The notes below the pieces were generated by a model that was not told the DNA's origin, did not search any database, and worked only from the letters and a program-made list of their open reading frames with translations. The position numbers were made by a program, and so were the translations under genes. This document shows, piece after piece, positions 10,317 through 22,357 of a stretch of 64,000 nucleotides of DNA. The stretch covers positions 186,001-250,000 of the forward strand of contig JAHLJZ010000006.1 of assembly GCA_025602915.1 (NCBI GenBank), read 5' to 3'. Origin of the DNA: Paraphysoderma sedebokerense. Taxonomy: Eukaryota > Blastocladiomycota > Physodermatomycetes > Physodermatales > Physodermataceae. Positions within the stretch are counted from its first letter, which is position 1. Every line of letters starts with the position of its first letter.

Positions 10317-12810
10317 TTATAATTCTGTGCGATCACTCACGCTTCTTCTGGCTCTCGTCAAAAAATTTCGGTTGAATCCGAAGTAAGGCGGTTTGGGAGT
10401 ATAATCCGGGTAAGGAACTGGTTCATATTCCAAACAATCCGCTGATCCAAATCGGATATCATCAAGATAAATGTTTACTCCGTAAGGTCTAATTTGTCGG
10501 ATTTGGAGACTATGTAGACGTTGAAGGTTAATATTGAAAGCCGACAATGGGATGCTGACCGTGTGAGCGAGATTGGCAGTATCGGTAGTAATGTTGAGAT
10601 ACGACGAGAGTTGGACGGATCTGGTTGCCTGGATTTGGTTCGGTTGATTGGGATCGCAATTCTGATGACCTTCGGTAAGCACTGACAATTGTTATATGGA
10701 GATCGACAATCGCAGTCAGTCAAATGCAAAGACAACGATTGATACAGATGACAATAACTAACCGATATCAAAATCAACGGGCCCATCTGCCGACACTTCA
10801 AATTTCAAGGCAGGGGATGGAAATTGCTGCGTAATGGGCAAACAGCTAAGCTCGGTGTACCTGAACAACATCGTTAACGCTATTGAGTAAGGTGTCTAAC
10901 GTATTAATCGAACAGTGGATTTTACCAGATAGAATTTCCTCTTCTAGGACTCAGCTGTAATCTATTTCCACTAATGCTATATACTCTCATTGAACCAGCG
11001 TCATCAGTGCGGGCCCTGAATCCATTTAATGCTGGAGGAGTGGCTCCATTTGTGTTAAATCGATCGATATACAGAGGTGGGCGTACAGAAGGGTTGATAA
11101 ACTTGATATTGTCGATAAAGAGATTGATTCCGGAAGGATTGACAAAAGTATCCAAGACTAACGACCGAAGTCTGGTTCGGGGGCCGGATTGAGACATTGT
11201 TGGAATGAGAAAAGTGTGCGTATTAGTCGAAGTGAAATTATGAACCAAAGTTGAGGGAATGGCCATTCCGCCACCCGGCAAGATGTTGTTGCAAGTGTCG
11301 TCACTGCCTTCTTCGAGTCGTATGTTGAAAGTTGTCCCAGCGCCGGCTAACCATTCAAAGATGGCTGTTATTCTCTAAATCTAGACGTAAAGGAGAATGA
11401 ACAATGCCAAACCGGTCACGTCAAACGACAAGTACGGATAATTGGTGCAGTCGAAGCAGGATCGACCGGCAGGCCCAAAAACAGTGTAATAGTATGACGG
11501 GCTGACAGTAGCTGGGGGAACCGGATCAGCGGGATCCAAATACAATTTTCCACTGCCAATTCCATCCTAAAAAGCAACACAATCAGAAATCAATAAATAC
11601 GACCTTACTGGTCATAGTGTGAGCAAAAAACTAACGCAATCCCACTGTTGTCTGGTGACAACTTGACCCCCTCCGTTGGTGGCACCGCCAAGCATGTTAA
11701 CTAAGTTTCCGTAAGTGTGTTGATCCCAGAAGTTATTGACCATCCTTACACCGCAATAATTCGGGGTAGGATCGATGTTAGGAGGATTAAGTCCATTCGG
11801 GAAGCAGAGCCCTTGACTGAATGATTCGACGCGGGAATCCATTGCACAGAGATGCCCTAAACTGTTTCATTTATGAGAATCGCTGCTTTGAACTGGGAAT
11901 GTCTATCGGTACAAGGAAACACACCTAGGACTCCAATAATCTCGGCAAATATTGGTTTGGGAGCAACCAGTCCATTCAACTTGGAGATTGCATAGAAAAA
12001 GGCGAAGCAAGATGATGCAACGATAGGCAATATCTTGTCAGAGACCTGAACCATCTAGCAATAATAACGAGAAACGCAGTTCTTACCTCTGAAAAAGCGG
12101 AATGGAGCAGGGGCTCTTAAAGTATAATTAGCACGACGGTAGTTGCCGATAGAGTTGACTTCAACCAATTTCTGGGTTTGTTCAGGAGTGAAAGCAGTGT
12201 ACGTCACATCATCGTTTGAATAGGCAAGTCCCATGCGAACATGATCAGCGGACGATGCGACGAGTTCGTAAGCCATCAAAAAAACCTGTATCGTCGATTA
12301 AATTGAGACATAAGAAATGAAAGATTCACAGATTTCGTAATAAAAGTAGCCAATCAGTTGGGTAGACATTCGTTGTTAAAGTCTCCTCATGAGAGGATTG
12401 GACAACTTACGGTGTCATAGCGAGTGTTATTTGGCCATCTGTACTTGAGGAATGTGTATCTAGAAAAAATTGAACGTATTAAAAATTGGATTCTATGTTC
12501 ACGCATGTGCATATGTCCGAATCAAACTGGTACATACTGCTCCCACCGGGTAGCGCCAGTGAAATCTCTCTTGTAGCGTGTGGCATCATTAAACAATTCC
12601 TCCGGAGTTCTGTAATCTAAAAGTGACATAGTACTGGTCAGGGACAAATCTCGTACAATTAAACGATGTGAATACGGTACCAGTGGTCATGAAATCAGCT
12701 CTTTGGTAGAGTTTCTCAAAGTTTTGGGTGGTCATTTCGTCCACGAAGGCGGACAAGATAGACCCAACCTGGAGAGCCAGGATACACAGGAGGATAGATA
12801 GCTTCGACAT
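10317..12810 (-). CDS. Secreted protein with repeated carbohydrate-binding-like beta-sandwich segments
   Basis: The protein begins with a clear signal peptide (MSKLSILLCILALQVGSILSA). Exon 1 splices at 12678 over a 64-bp intron into DYRTPEELFNDATRYKRDF. Several further short exons follow, including segments with LASSADHVRMGLAYSNDDV and CGVRMVNNFWDQHTYGNL, and the protein ends RARRSVSDRTEL with its stop at 10317-10319. Two C-terminal segments look like copies of one domain: SLVLDTFVNPSGINLFIDNIKF (quoted in part; about 11090-11165) and LQIRQIRPYGVNIYLDDIRF (about 10460-10520). Each ends in a hydrophobic strand with an Asp-Asn/Asp-Asp pair, as in galactose-binding-like carbohydrate modules. I do not recognise a named family. 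It is probably exported to the wall or medium; function is unknown. Exact internal splice sites were not all resolved. Confidence 0.6.
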
Positions 12811-13494
12811 CTCGATGGCCGTTGGAGTGCTGATGGATGACGAAGGGATGTGTTCGAGTGCAGTGGATAAAAAACGGGAACGGAGGGAAGGAAATCATCC
12901 GATTCACATTCCACGGGCACAGACCAACTTCGCGTTTGGACTTTCTCCCTCGTCATGACCTCATCCAGTCATACACATTCCACGGATGGCGAGACTATTC
13001 GGAATGGGCTGGATTCTGCTGGATTGGGAATTTGGAATTGGGACATGAAGGATCATAATTCACTCACTGTCGCATCGGGCACGGTCGGGAGAGTGTTTGT
13101 CCATGTATGTACCATTGTACTCACTACTCGTTAGCTGGGATTTTTACTAGAAACTAGATCCATGTCTCGAAGAAGGATGGAGTTTATATTCAGCGAGACT
13201 CGAGAACAGAGACCGCTCACCGCTGGAAAATATAACCTGTGTGGACTCCAAGCGGATCGTGTATCCACTCATCAGTCATCTTGATCGAGGATCAACGCTA
13301 CCACTGTAGAAAAAGATCAATTCCTTTGTACTGATTGGATGACAACGTTGGTAGTACGCCGCAATTGATAACTTTTGGTATAAGGAATGGTAGAAATTTA
13401 TCGCTCTCATTTAGCTGACAAAAACACAACAATGTCTGTAAGCCCGTCTATAGCTTTCGCCCTTCTATAGCTTTGAGATACTGATGCAAGGCGT
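12811..13494. other. Intergenic region upstream of the secreted-protein gene
   Basis: This holds the promoter of the minus-strand secreted protein and the 3' flank of the FHIP gene. Purine-rich on the plus strand near 12870-12900 (GGGAACGGAGGGAAGG), so pyrimidine-rich in the direction of the downstream gene. Overlapping ORFs on both strands at 12716-13058 contradict one another and resemble nothing known. Confidence 0.45.
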
Positions 13495-15950
13495 TCAAGC
13501 AAACGCTACAACATCATTAACAAGTCCGTGGACGGCCAGAATGGCAGTCAATTCCTTCACACTTTCCACCAGTATCATCCGATTGCTATCAGCCCATTCT
13601 ATCTCTCTGACCTTAGTCATATTGACATTTAACCTCCTAACAATACCCAAGAGATGTTTAAGCAGTGGATATAACGGCATTGAGACCTTATTACCCAATG
13701 GCGTCTCATATAAATCTCCCTCTGCACTTGAACCAATATCTCCGTGATACAACCAATTGTAGAGCCTTTGATCTGGGGTTTTTGCCAATCCAGCCATTAT
13801 GCCAGTTAACAATAGATTGAGTTCGGGCGGATTGCGGAAGAAATTATTGTAGAATGAAAAAATAAGATATATAAACGGTTCCTTGCTGAATTCCGGTATG
13901 TTGGAAGAAGGTGGTGCAGTCATTGGTGTAGAAGGTATTGATTCTACCGAATCGGAGGGTGAAATATTGGCGACTTGAGGAACGAGACCACCGGAGAAGG
14001 CAGAAGATTTGAAAATAGATGATTCGGCATCCTTGAGATACGATGTGTACTCTTTTGAATCCGATTTCTTCTTATCAGGAGAGGATGACGATGACGGTAG
14101 TATTGAAATGAACCGTGAAACTAAGTCACTAAATCGCTTGCGCTCTCTTAAATGAGCAGCGGCGTCGATATTTATATTTATGCCGCTAAAAATGTCGGTG
14201 GTCGGAGAATTAACAACGAAATCGGTTGCGATAGCTGGTACCAGAAGAGGCACAGCGAATTGCCAATGTTGAGTTAAAATCGTATTGAACAATTTGAGCG
14301 TTGCTACTGATAAACTTAGCAAAGTCGATACTGAGTCTCCCTGTGTCCAATCAGTAGTAACGACAGTCCGCAACCTTTGCATTAAGACATCCTTCAACTG
14401 GACAGTCCTCTGAACGTTTAAATCCAAATTGTTCAAGCTCGCTATGCTATTTCCACGACTAATTGTCGCTTTGCTAAGTAACTGTTGAAGGTCTACCGAA
14501 CTAGGGATTTTAGGTGCTGGTACAGACTTTAAACTTGCCCGCCTTTCGAAGTATTCTTCCACCTCCAACAACTTCTGATTTGTAATTGTACCGTCGTTTG
14601 ATACCGTTTCCTTTGCTTCCGTCGCAAGCAAGAATTCAATGAACACTCTGGCCAGCGGATTTCCAGCAATATTGTCAGATGATAACACTTGTAACGTTTG
14701 ATCCAAGTAGAAAGTCGATATCTCTGCCGCTGACACGGTGTCTGATGACGAAACTAGAGAAGTGTATACTATATTATCCAAGAAAATAACTTTAATGTGT
14801 GACAGAAGTGATAAATTGATAGAAGTGGATGGAGATCTAGAGATAGCTTGTTGCGAGAAATTGACTAACTTTAGAAATGAATCTAACTCTGGGGTAGGAA
14901 TCGATGGCGAAGGTAAGGGCAAGGTATCATCAGCGGACATGTTTGTAGAATAGGGTTTCGTTTGAGGCAATTGGCGGGGTAATTGAGAATATAACGCACA
15001 CAAGCTAGCTGCAATGACACTTGGGAATTCCGATTCCAATATAAACTCTCTCAGCGGTCCATTTGCAATTTCGAGAAGCGACAGTAATCCAGATCGAGCG
15101 ATATCACCAGAATTGCCTTCTTTGTGTACAAATCGAAGAAGATAGGTGAACAATGTAAATTCGTAACTTGGCTCTTTGGTGTCTCCTTCTGACAATCCTT
15201 CATTCAAAGTCTTCGACTGTTCTTTATCATCAGATAATTCACTTTCGCTTCCAATGGGACTCTTCAATCTAGATTTATCCTGAAAAAATATGCTCAACAA
15301 CTCGGGATGTTGGGTAATTTTCTCGACAACGTTATACATCAACTCAACAATTTCATCTTGATAAACTTCACTAAATCTTTCATCATGCACACAGCTTTCC
15401 AATAACTTTATCATAGCAATATGAACTCGATTGTGCGTTAAGAAATGATAGCCCATTTGACGGACCAACGTAGCGAATGAAACGATGATTTCCTTTCGAA
15501 AACCGGTGGGATAATCCGGTTCTGATATGTTTACCAATATCTGTAGGCAATTGTGACGGTAGAGAAATTCGAGGCATGGCGGTGCAGATGTAGATGTCGA
15601 TTGTTGGGGTGAGGTCGGCAAGGTGGTTCGGCCTTCCTTAGGCGGTTTGGAGGCGAAATGTTCTTGAACTAATATATCGACAAAGAGTTTCAAGTTAGCC
15701 GGAATGTCCGTGCGAGAGACTGGAATGTCTGGTATTTGATTCTCGAGAAAATGATCTCGCTAGTGTGAAAGTAATTACAATGTATACGTTAGATTCATTT
15801 GTATCGTCAAAGGCGGTCCAATAAACGTTTGTTTACATGTAGATAATTCCAGGCCTTGCTGAACTTATGCAGCTGCAAGGCGCTGCTAGTCCTTTGTTTG
15901 ACATTCGAGGCCTTTTGAAGGTTCTGAAAGAAGGACGAAATCGCATCCAT
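13495..15950 (-). CDS. FHIP/FAM160 (RAI16-like) subunit of the FTS-Hook-FHIP complex
   Basis: FHIP proteins join Hook adaptors to early endosomes and so help recruit dynein. Exon 1 (start at 15950) gives MDAISSFFQNLQKASN and HKFSKAWNYLH. A short intron follows, then RDHFLENQIPDIPV runs into one long exon with FLYRHNCLQILVNISEPDYP, ARSGLLSLLEIANGPLREFI and SLCALYSQLPRQLP, the leucine-rich helical blocks typical of this family. A Ser-rich insertion near 13900-14110 and the C-terminal block LNLLLTGIMAGLAKTPDQRL complete it. The protein is about 780 residues, within the family range. The stop is at 13495-13497. The long frame begins internally at a TTG, so the upstream exon supplies the real start. 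Confidence 0.82.
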
Positions 15951-16257
15951 GATATAACTGCAGGCGGTGATGGTTTGTAGCGAGTGTACAGGAGGACGGG
16001 CCGATCTGACAATAGTACGAGCTTCGCGATGACTTGCTAATCGATACTTAATTTAGCTCATTTGCTTCTGTTATTTACATTGATGTATTCAAATATGCAA
16101 TCAATATGCCCATCTCTATGTCTGCAGTTAGTTATGTACATTGATGTTGATTTAGTATTTACATGCATGAACAATTTTGAACCTTTCTATCCCAGAAAAG
16201 TCAAGGTCGCCGCGTCTTCCTATCTCTAATTAAGTATTGCAATTCTCAGCACAATTC
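15951..16257. other. Spacer between FHIP and the Axl2-like gene
   Basis: AT-rich 5' flank of FHIP and 3' flank of the Axl2-like gene. I see no other element. Confidence 0.5.
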
Positions 16258-19200
16258 TCAGCAGCCGCTGACAACACTCACAATCCCACTCCAAACAGTT
16301 GCAGAAACCGGTTCATCTCCGTCAGTGCAAGCTCTCATTGCAGACACTTCCACATTCCATTCACCGATATCACTAAAACTCGGTACCCCGGAGAACATCT
16401 TTTTTTCTTCGTCGTATTTCAACCAACAACCTTGTTCTTCGTTTTGGGTTTTCACCATGTCCGGAAACGAAATTGACTTTCTGATGACTTGATTGAATTG
16501 TGGAGATTCTCCTTGATTATCAATGGCTGTCTCGCCTTTAGCCCCACTGTTAAGACTGTGGAGGGGAGGGAATGCACTAATACATCCCACCAACTTATTT
16601 TCACCAGCAGCATGAATATCAGAAGCTGTTTGAGACTGTGATGTTGCATGTCTCACCGTGATTGAAAATTTCCAAGGGTTGGTTAGGACGGTGTGGTGGT
16701 TGCCTGAAGCACCTGGAATCATAATCGAGGATGGAGGTGAAAATGTGAAAGAATAACATGACTTCGGAACAATGTACTGAAACTGAGCACCAATGTATGC
16801 AATCAGTCTCCGACCGAGTCCAGATGGAGCCGAAATTTGAGACAGATCATCTGGAGACTTCACTTGCACTTGTCTGGTAGTCGAGGCCTGATCAACAGAG
16901 CTAATCGGTGGTTTTGCAAAACTGTGCCGTGGGTATGGTCTTTTTTGCAAGGCGTCAATTGAGATCGATTTAACTAACTTTCTAGAGTCGCTACTTAATT
17001 GTGATTCCCGTCTCGAAGTGTCTTTGGAATTCTGATGGTGTTCCATATCTGATACAGCCTTTTCCAGATATTTGGATTCCATGCTTCCAACGACACTTGC
17101 TTGCATACTGGCGGACACCTTCTCTGGCGCAGGAACCATTACTACGGGTTTTTCGAGTTGAACATCTACTAAAGCTTCGGATTGAGATTCGTTTCGTTGT
17201 AAAGATTGTCTACAAAAAGATAGTAAAGAGTCGTAGCGTTCTAACGATGATGAGAGGCGTGACGAACGGATAGTACTGAAACGGTCTGGGGCATTGGGTA
17301 TATGTATATCGAGATCTGACATATCTTGGTTCGAGTCTAAATTTGTGTCGGCGTCATCATCGGCTTCAAGAGGCTCTGAAGCGGAAAAATTCATTGAAAA
17401 TCGCTCCGCGGATGGAACGATTGGCGGTAGATGTGGTGGTGGATCAGAGGTTTGGGGATTCTCCTTCAATTGCGATTTCGTTGGAGTAGATGAATCTAAA
17501 GCGGACGCAACGTTGGTGCGAATGGGTGAATCTATTGTAGGCACACTGGTGACAATAGAAGGTTCACTTTGAGTCGAGTTTCGCTTTTCTGAGTTCGGTA
17601 CTGTAGGCGGTAGAGGCTTATCTAAATTCGGTCTATGTACGATACTCGTCGAAGTTTCCAGGAAACCCATCTTGCTGTCACTTCTGCGCATTTCCGATTT
17701 TCCATTGGCAACACGATTCTTGTGCCTTCCTCTCCAGGGAATCCCTTGCCTGAAGAAATACACAAATCCTCCCACACCGAATATTAAAAGAATAGGAAGG
17801 ACGACTGCCACCACATTAACAGAAGTACCTGATAGGGCGTCAATGTGAATGTTGAATTGAAGCTGTGAAGTTGCGTTCCTATTGTCGTAGGCTTTTACAG
17901 TGACGATAACGTCATCTGGTTCTTTGATCGAATCAGGAGGGATCCCCGAGAAGGAGCGAGAATCTTGATTGAAGGAAATCCATGAAGTTGAGGACATACT
18001 AGACGAGGAGCTTGCAAAGTCCACTTCAAATCTTAATGTATCGCCATCTTTGTCGGTGAACGCATCAATTGGAAGTTGATAGTAGAAACTTTTACCAGTG
18101 TATGCAGTGGTGTTTAGCGTGCAATTTGATAATCGGAGACAATTGCTTGATGGAAGAGGAGGATAATTGCCGTCTAATACAACATTGAATGTACCGGCTG
18201 CGGATGCATTCTCGGGGTCTGTGACGGAAATGACAATTTCGACCGAAACCGCATTCGTTGGCGGTGTACCTGCAAACTTGAGAGTTTGCGAATCAAAAGT
18301 AATCCAATCCGGTATTTGTCCTCCGCCTGGGCGTCTGACAGTGACCATTAAGAGGTCTCTATCTGGATCTTGAATCATTCCACTGGGGATTCTAAATTCA
18401 AACGGAAGTCCCTTCTTCACCTCTAAATCTTCTAACTGATCGACCATCATGGGCGGTCGATTCCCAATTTTCAATAGAAAAGAATCAGATGCTCCACCTT
18501 CATTAACAGCACTGCCGGCCCCATCAGTAGCCCCAATTACTATTTTGTACATTCCAACATCTGTGACACTGGGCATACCTCTGAAGGACTTGTCATTCAC
18601 GCTGAATTTCAGCCACTTTGGTAGTTTCATCGTAAAATAGTCAAACGCATAATAACCTAATAAACTGTTATCGCCATCTCGGAAACTATCTTGATCAAAT
18701 GCAAAATAAAAGTCCTCTTGAATCGGTAGAGATATTATCTGTTGATCTTTGAACTCGATGATACGGCCCTTGATTGTCTTCTTAGCTACTAGACTGACTA
18801 GCTGCGAACGAATAGATCGATTAATGGTCGGCGGAGAATTATCATATGTCACTACTAATGGCAGCGTATCGGTCGTTCGACGGTTTTTGGAATCGGTAGC
18901 TTGAATATTCAATTTGACGAGGCCGATGTCAGTGGATTGCGGCGTCCCATATAGAGTCGCTATGCTCGCGTCGAAATTCAGCCATGCTGGTAGAGGGGTT
19001 GTAATTGTGATATTAAAGTTATCAGTTAGGCTTGACGGTACAAAATCGGTCGAGTTCGAGTCTATGATGGTGAAAGTTCGCGGATGCAATGTAAATGAAA
19101 AATCATAGTCGACTCTAGCCGGTGGAATGAATTGTTGGGAAAACGGGATCGTCACATTAATTGCTGGTGGTGGTGTCGGGCGAGATTTCCTTCTCCTAGA

Positions 19201-19275
19201 TTGAGGAAGTGAATTTACATTGCCCAGGAGAAGAAAAGCCACAAGAAGTAGCAATCTGCATGGGAAATTGAGCAT
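16258..19275 (-). CDS. Axl2-like membrane protein with dystroglycan-type cadherin domains
   Basis: A single uninterrupted exon of 1005 codons, unusual among its intron-rich neighbours. It has a signal peptide (MLNFPCRLLLLVAFLLLGNVNS) and then about four cadherin-like (CADG) repeats. Each repeat has the pattern LPAWLNFDASIATLYGTP...DIG, seen at about residues 100-120, 205-225, 320-340 and 430-450. One transmembrane segment (VNVVAVVLPILLIFGVGGFVYFF, about residues 490-512) is followed by a basic stop-transfer. The long Ser-rich cytoplasmic region contains a further CADG-like block at the extreme C-terminus (WLKYDEEKKMFSGVPSFSDI). In yeasts Axl2 marks bud sites and organises septins; a cell-polarity or surface-adhesion role here is inferred. 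N-glycosylation-type NxS/T sites are frequent outside the membrane. Confidence 0.8.
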   Translation of the reverse strand: MLNFPCRLLLLVAFLLLGNVNSLPQSRRRKSRPTPPPAINVTIPFSQQFIPPARVDYDFSFTLHPRTFTIIDSNSTDFVPSSLTDNFNITITTPLPAWLNFDASIATLYGTPQSTDIGLVKLNIQATDSKNRRTTDTLPLVVTYDNSPPTINRSIRSQLVSLVAKKTIKGRIIEFKDQQIISLPIQEDFYFAFDQDSFRDGDNSLLGYYAFDYFTMKLPKWLKFSVNDKSFRGMPSVTDVGMYKIVIGATDGAGSAVNEGGASDSFLLKIGNRPPMMVDQLEDLEVKKGLPFEFRIPSGMIQDPDRDLLMVTVRRPGGGQIPDWITFDSQTLKFAGTPPTNAVSVEIVISVTDPENASAAGTFNVVLDGNYPPLPSSNCLRLSNCTLNTTAYTGKSFYYQLPIDAFTDKDGDTLRFEVDFASSSSSMSSTSWISFNQDSRSFSGIPPDSIKEPDDVIVTVKAYDNRNATSQLQFNIHIDALSGTSVNVVAVVLPILLIFGVGGFVYFFRQGIPWRGRHKNRVANGKSEMRRSDSKMGFLETSTSIVHRPNLDKPLPPTVPNSEKRNSTQSEPSIVTSVPTIDSPIRTNVASALDSSTPTKSQLKENPQTSDPPPHLPPIVPSAERFSMNFSASEPLEADDDADTNLDSNQDMSDLDIHIPNAPDRFSTIRSSRLSSSLERYDSLLSFCRQSLQRNESQSEALVDVQLEKPVVMVPAPEKVSASMQASVVGSMESKYLEKAVSDMEHHQNSKDTSRRESQLSSDSRKLVKSISIDALQKRPYPRHSFAKPPISSVDQASTTRQVQVKSPDDLSQISAPSGLGRRLIAYIGAQFQYIVPKSCYSFTFSPPSSIMIPGASGNHHTVLTNPWKFSITVRHATSQSQTASDIHAAGENKLVGCISAFPPLHSLNSGAKGETAIDNQGESPQFNQVIRKSISFPDMVKTQNEEQGCWLKYDEEKKMFSGVPSFSDIGEWNVEVSAMRACTDGDEPVSATVWSGIVSVVSGC

Positions 19276-19796
19276 GACGGTGACTTTTATGAGGAATCGT
19301 ATGGATTGGCAGGAATGATTAGCGTATCATACGCAAACCAAGAATAGATGCGAACACAATACGATATAGCGAAAGTCAGATCAGGATAACTGAATAATGG
19401 ATGAGTGTAGTATGATTTGACTAGTTGGGTGATTACGAATGACGAATGGGGAAAAGGTCGCGTAAGGAGCGTTGTGGAATGTGGATATGCGGCCCAAACT
19501 CCGACGTCCAAACTCCAACTGTCTCCGTGTCATTGCTGTCCCGGTGATCCCCCCTCCAGAAAATTCCCCATCAGGAACCAATGACTATCATTGTAGCAGT
19601 TTCTATTAGTTCGAACATGGCAATTTATCTAGTACGGATGGAACATGGCTAGGCTAGAGTAGGCGTTTATTGTACGAATACTGACGATGTAAATCATTAG
19701 ATTCCTCAATGTTGAAAGACGGAATAATAGTGCAGATCTTAGAACATGGCATTTTTTATTCCTCCGAATCATCTTTCACAAAAATATATATACAAT
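19276..19796. other. Intergenic region between the Axl2-like gene and SWC4
   Basis: Promoter of the minus-strand Axl2-like gene plus the SWC4 3' flank. Overlapping small antisense ORFs at 19287-19581 do not resemble proteins. Nothing else was seen. Confidence 0.45.
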
Positions 19797-21837
19797 TTAA
19801 TTTTTTCTCGGCCTTTTAGAATCTCGAGGTGTAGATGCGGCAGGCGATACTGCAATACGTTTTTTCTGCCAATCGGAGAGAAATGCGAAGAAGAGATTTT
19901 ACAAGCCAATCAGATTACGCAACTTAACAGATTTCAATCTAATAAATAGCATACCGTATAATCGACGTCTCCGTCTTCGCTTCCTACACTTTGTGCTCTC
20001 TCTTTTCCCTTATTCACTGTCTCTGAAGTACTGATATTGGCAACCAAATCGCGTCCTTTCACGCCTTTACTCTTCTCCAATAAGTCTCTTCGATGCCGGA
20101 GTACTTTGACTTCATTCTCAAACTTGTCTGCATGCTTTTTAAGATCTAATAATGTTAAGATATTTGAACGCAATTCTTCAAATCGGGTAATGGTATTGAA
20201 TGTAGGCATAAGTGGAGCGTGCACTATTTGCGAATATCAGAATGTCAGATTTTTAAAAGTGTTGAAACCGCAAAGGATTCGATGCGAATCTCAAATAATA
20301 CTTACAAACGCCGAGTTCTGTCAACATGTTCGAAACTTTTGTAGCGAGCAAGCCCCTTTGTGTACTTAAGCGACCACTTCGCAAATGTACACCAGCTGGA
20401 AGCTTCTCCCGTGGAACATCTATTTAGACCAGTTAAATACATTGAGGACAACGCAGGCAAGGACTTCGAAGTAAATTTCAAATCGCACCTTCTCTTTCCA
20501 CGACCTCTCCCTTCGCTTTTCGCCTTCGGGCCTGAGTGTAAATCGGTAGAAGAAGTCAACACAACAGTCTTTCATTTAAATTAGTTGGGAACTTCCTAAG
20601 ATTACCTCGGCAGGGTCGACACCTTTATACAGCTTCTTCATAATAGCATCACGTTCTCTACTGAATGTTCGTTCTTTTTCTTCCAACTTCCTCACTTCTA
20701 AGAACAACGCTTGCTCCTCTGCCAGTTGCTCCGGAGTCCGAGACAATAGTTGGGCTAGCAATCGTTTTCTCTCAATTTCCTTAGCTGTTGATAATAACAT
20801 GAGACGAGCATTATAAATATAAAGCATTATATATATGAAATCAGACTCTTTCCACAAACCTTTGTCGAAAGTTAATGAAGCGATAGCCGCCTTTTCGTTG
20901 GGGTCACCCATGGGATACCGCGCCGACAGTATCTTTCTGGTCACCGAATAATACCTATCTTTAATATCCTTTTGAACGAAGATTGTTATCATTTTTGTCA
21001 TCTCTGCTGCGACTGTCGCCAGGAAACATACTTCAATCGATCGTTCCTTCTGCTCCCATTCATATCGATCGGCTATTACTATAAACCTAAGATCGAATTG
21101 CCGACAGAGATCAAAAAGGTAGTCTGTCTCTTCCCGTGTCCAATCTGGATCTGTGAACGGAGAGTTTGCAGATAAACAGTTAGAAACCACAATGGTCAAG
21201 CAAAGCGAGATCATAAACCGAAATAACGTTGTCTTACCGACTGCACTAGCGTTATACTCTGCTTCCGTATATTCAATCACATCCGGTTTTATATTAAACT
21301 GAACAAATCTGTAATCTATTATGCGCAAAACAACGAAACAGTTAGTGATATACTCGGTCTGAATCTGCAACAAATATTGCCTGAAAGATCTTACCATCTT
21401 CTCGTTCTGTTGCTTTCATCCAATGTTTTAGCATCAAGTCATCGTTTCTAGCTGAATTATGAAACGGTCGAAACTCCCTAAAATGTAAATTTGAATTAGT
21501 TTCATTCAAATTCATAAATGTAAATAATAACTATTTTCGACAGGCTTCACAAACTCGACAGGTGAATCAAGATCTATTTACCATCGAACCGCTTTCTGTT
21601 GTAAAGTAGGTTTATAGGCTGGTTTTGCGACTGCTATTGACTGTCCACTTCCTATCAGTGAATACAACTCTCGCGGGATTCCCTCTGTTTAAAAGAAATA
21701 CTAGAGTATAAGGCGCCTGTTTGGATCATCTCACCATCGAAAGACTAACAAAAACCTGGTTTCTTTTCTTTCTCTTTTGGTTTCTTAATGTGTGATTGGG
21801 GAGCATTCAGACCCAATATATCTCTGATGTCCGACAT
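19797..21837 (-). CDS. SWC4: SWC4/DMAP1 chromatin-remodelling subunit
   Basis: SWC4 (yeast) / DMAP1 (animals) is shared by the SWR1 H2A.Z-exchange and NuA4 acetyltransferase complexes. The start at 21837 gives MSDIRDILGLNAP, matching the family N-terminus. Later exons carry DVIEYTEAEYN, the SANT-like WTREETDYLFDLCRQFDLRF with VIADRYEW, then DRYYSVTRKILSARYP and the coiled-coil segment LLSRTPEQLAEEQALFLEVR. The C-terminal domain (ELRSNILTLLDLKKHADKFE) follows. The last intron (GTATGC to GGCAG) leads to KKRIAVSPAASTPRDSKRPR and a stop at 19797-19799. About eight exons. The order of blocks is exactly that of DMAP1. Confidence 0.9.
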
Positions 21838-22357
21838 TGTCGATATCGATGATGAACTCTAATCAAGTGATGATAACAGGCGGCCGCAATGGTTTGTACA
21901 TGTGAGATGGACTGTGGCTGAACCTCACGACGGACTCGGGATCCAGCAGACTAGAATGGATGGCATAATTTACAACTGACTTTCAAAATATACAATGGAC
22001 TCATACTTCCAACATATAGCTATTTTAAAAGATCCCAAAAGTGTTATAAGAAATTACATTTGATGATGCAGGATGTGACATATCTGATCCTTCGACTTCC
22101 GGCTCTGATCCTGCCAACTTATGCCTCACACAAAAGAAATCTTCCCTAATCAAGGTATATACTAAAGCGGAAGACAAAAAGATGTAGTGTAGATAAATTA
22201 CAGAATATTCATGGTTCATAAAGGCACGATGAGACAACTAAGCCCCAAGCCCTCGCTCTCCGGTTACTTCTTCATGAAAGTAGGATCGCCTGATCAGAAG
22301 AAAAGCAAATGGTTAAATTCTGCACACAACGGGCGTTTCCAAGAGCAGTAAAGAAAC
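21838..22357. other. Spacer upstream of SWC4
   Basis: Contains the SWC4 promoter and possibly the 3' end of the next minus-strand gene. A possible extra terminal exon near 22241-22297 reads RSYFHEEVTGERG in one splice model of that gene, but the reading-frame phase does not fit the preceding intron. Confidence 0.35.

Noticed and set aside
16555-16570. GAGGGAATGCA match to the promoter tract motif
   Set aside because: It lies inside the coding sequence of the Axl2-like gene, so it is a chance match and not a promoter element.
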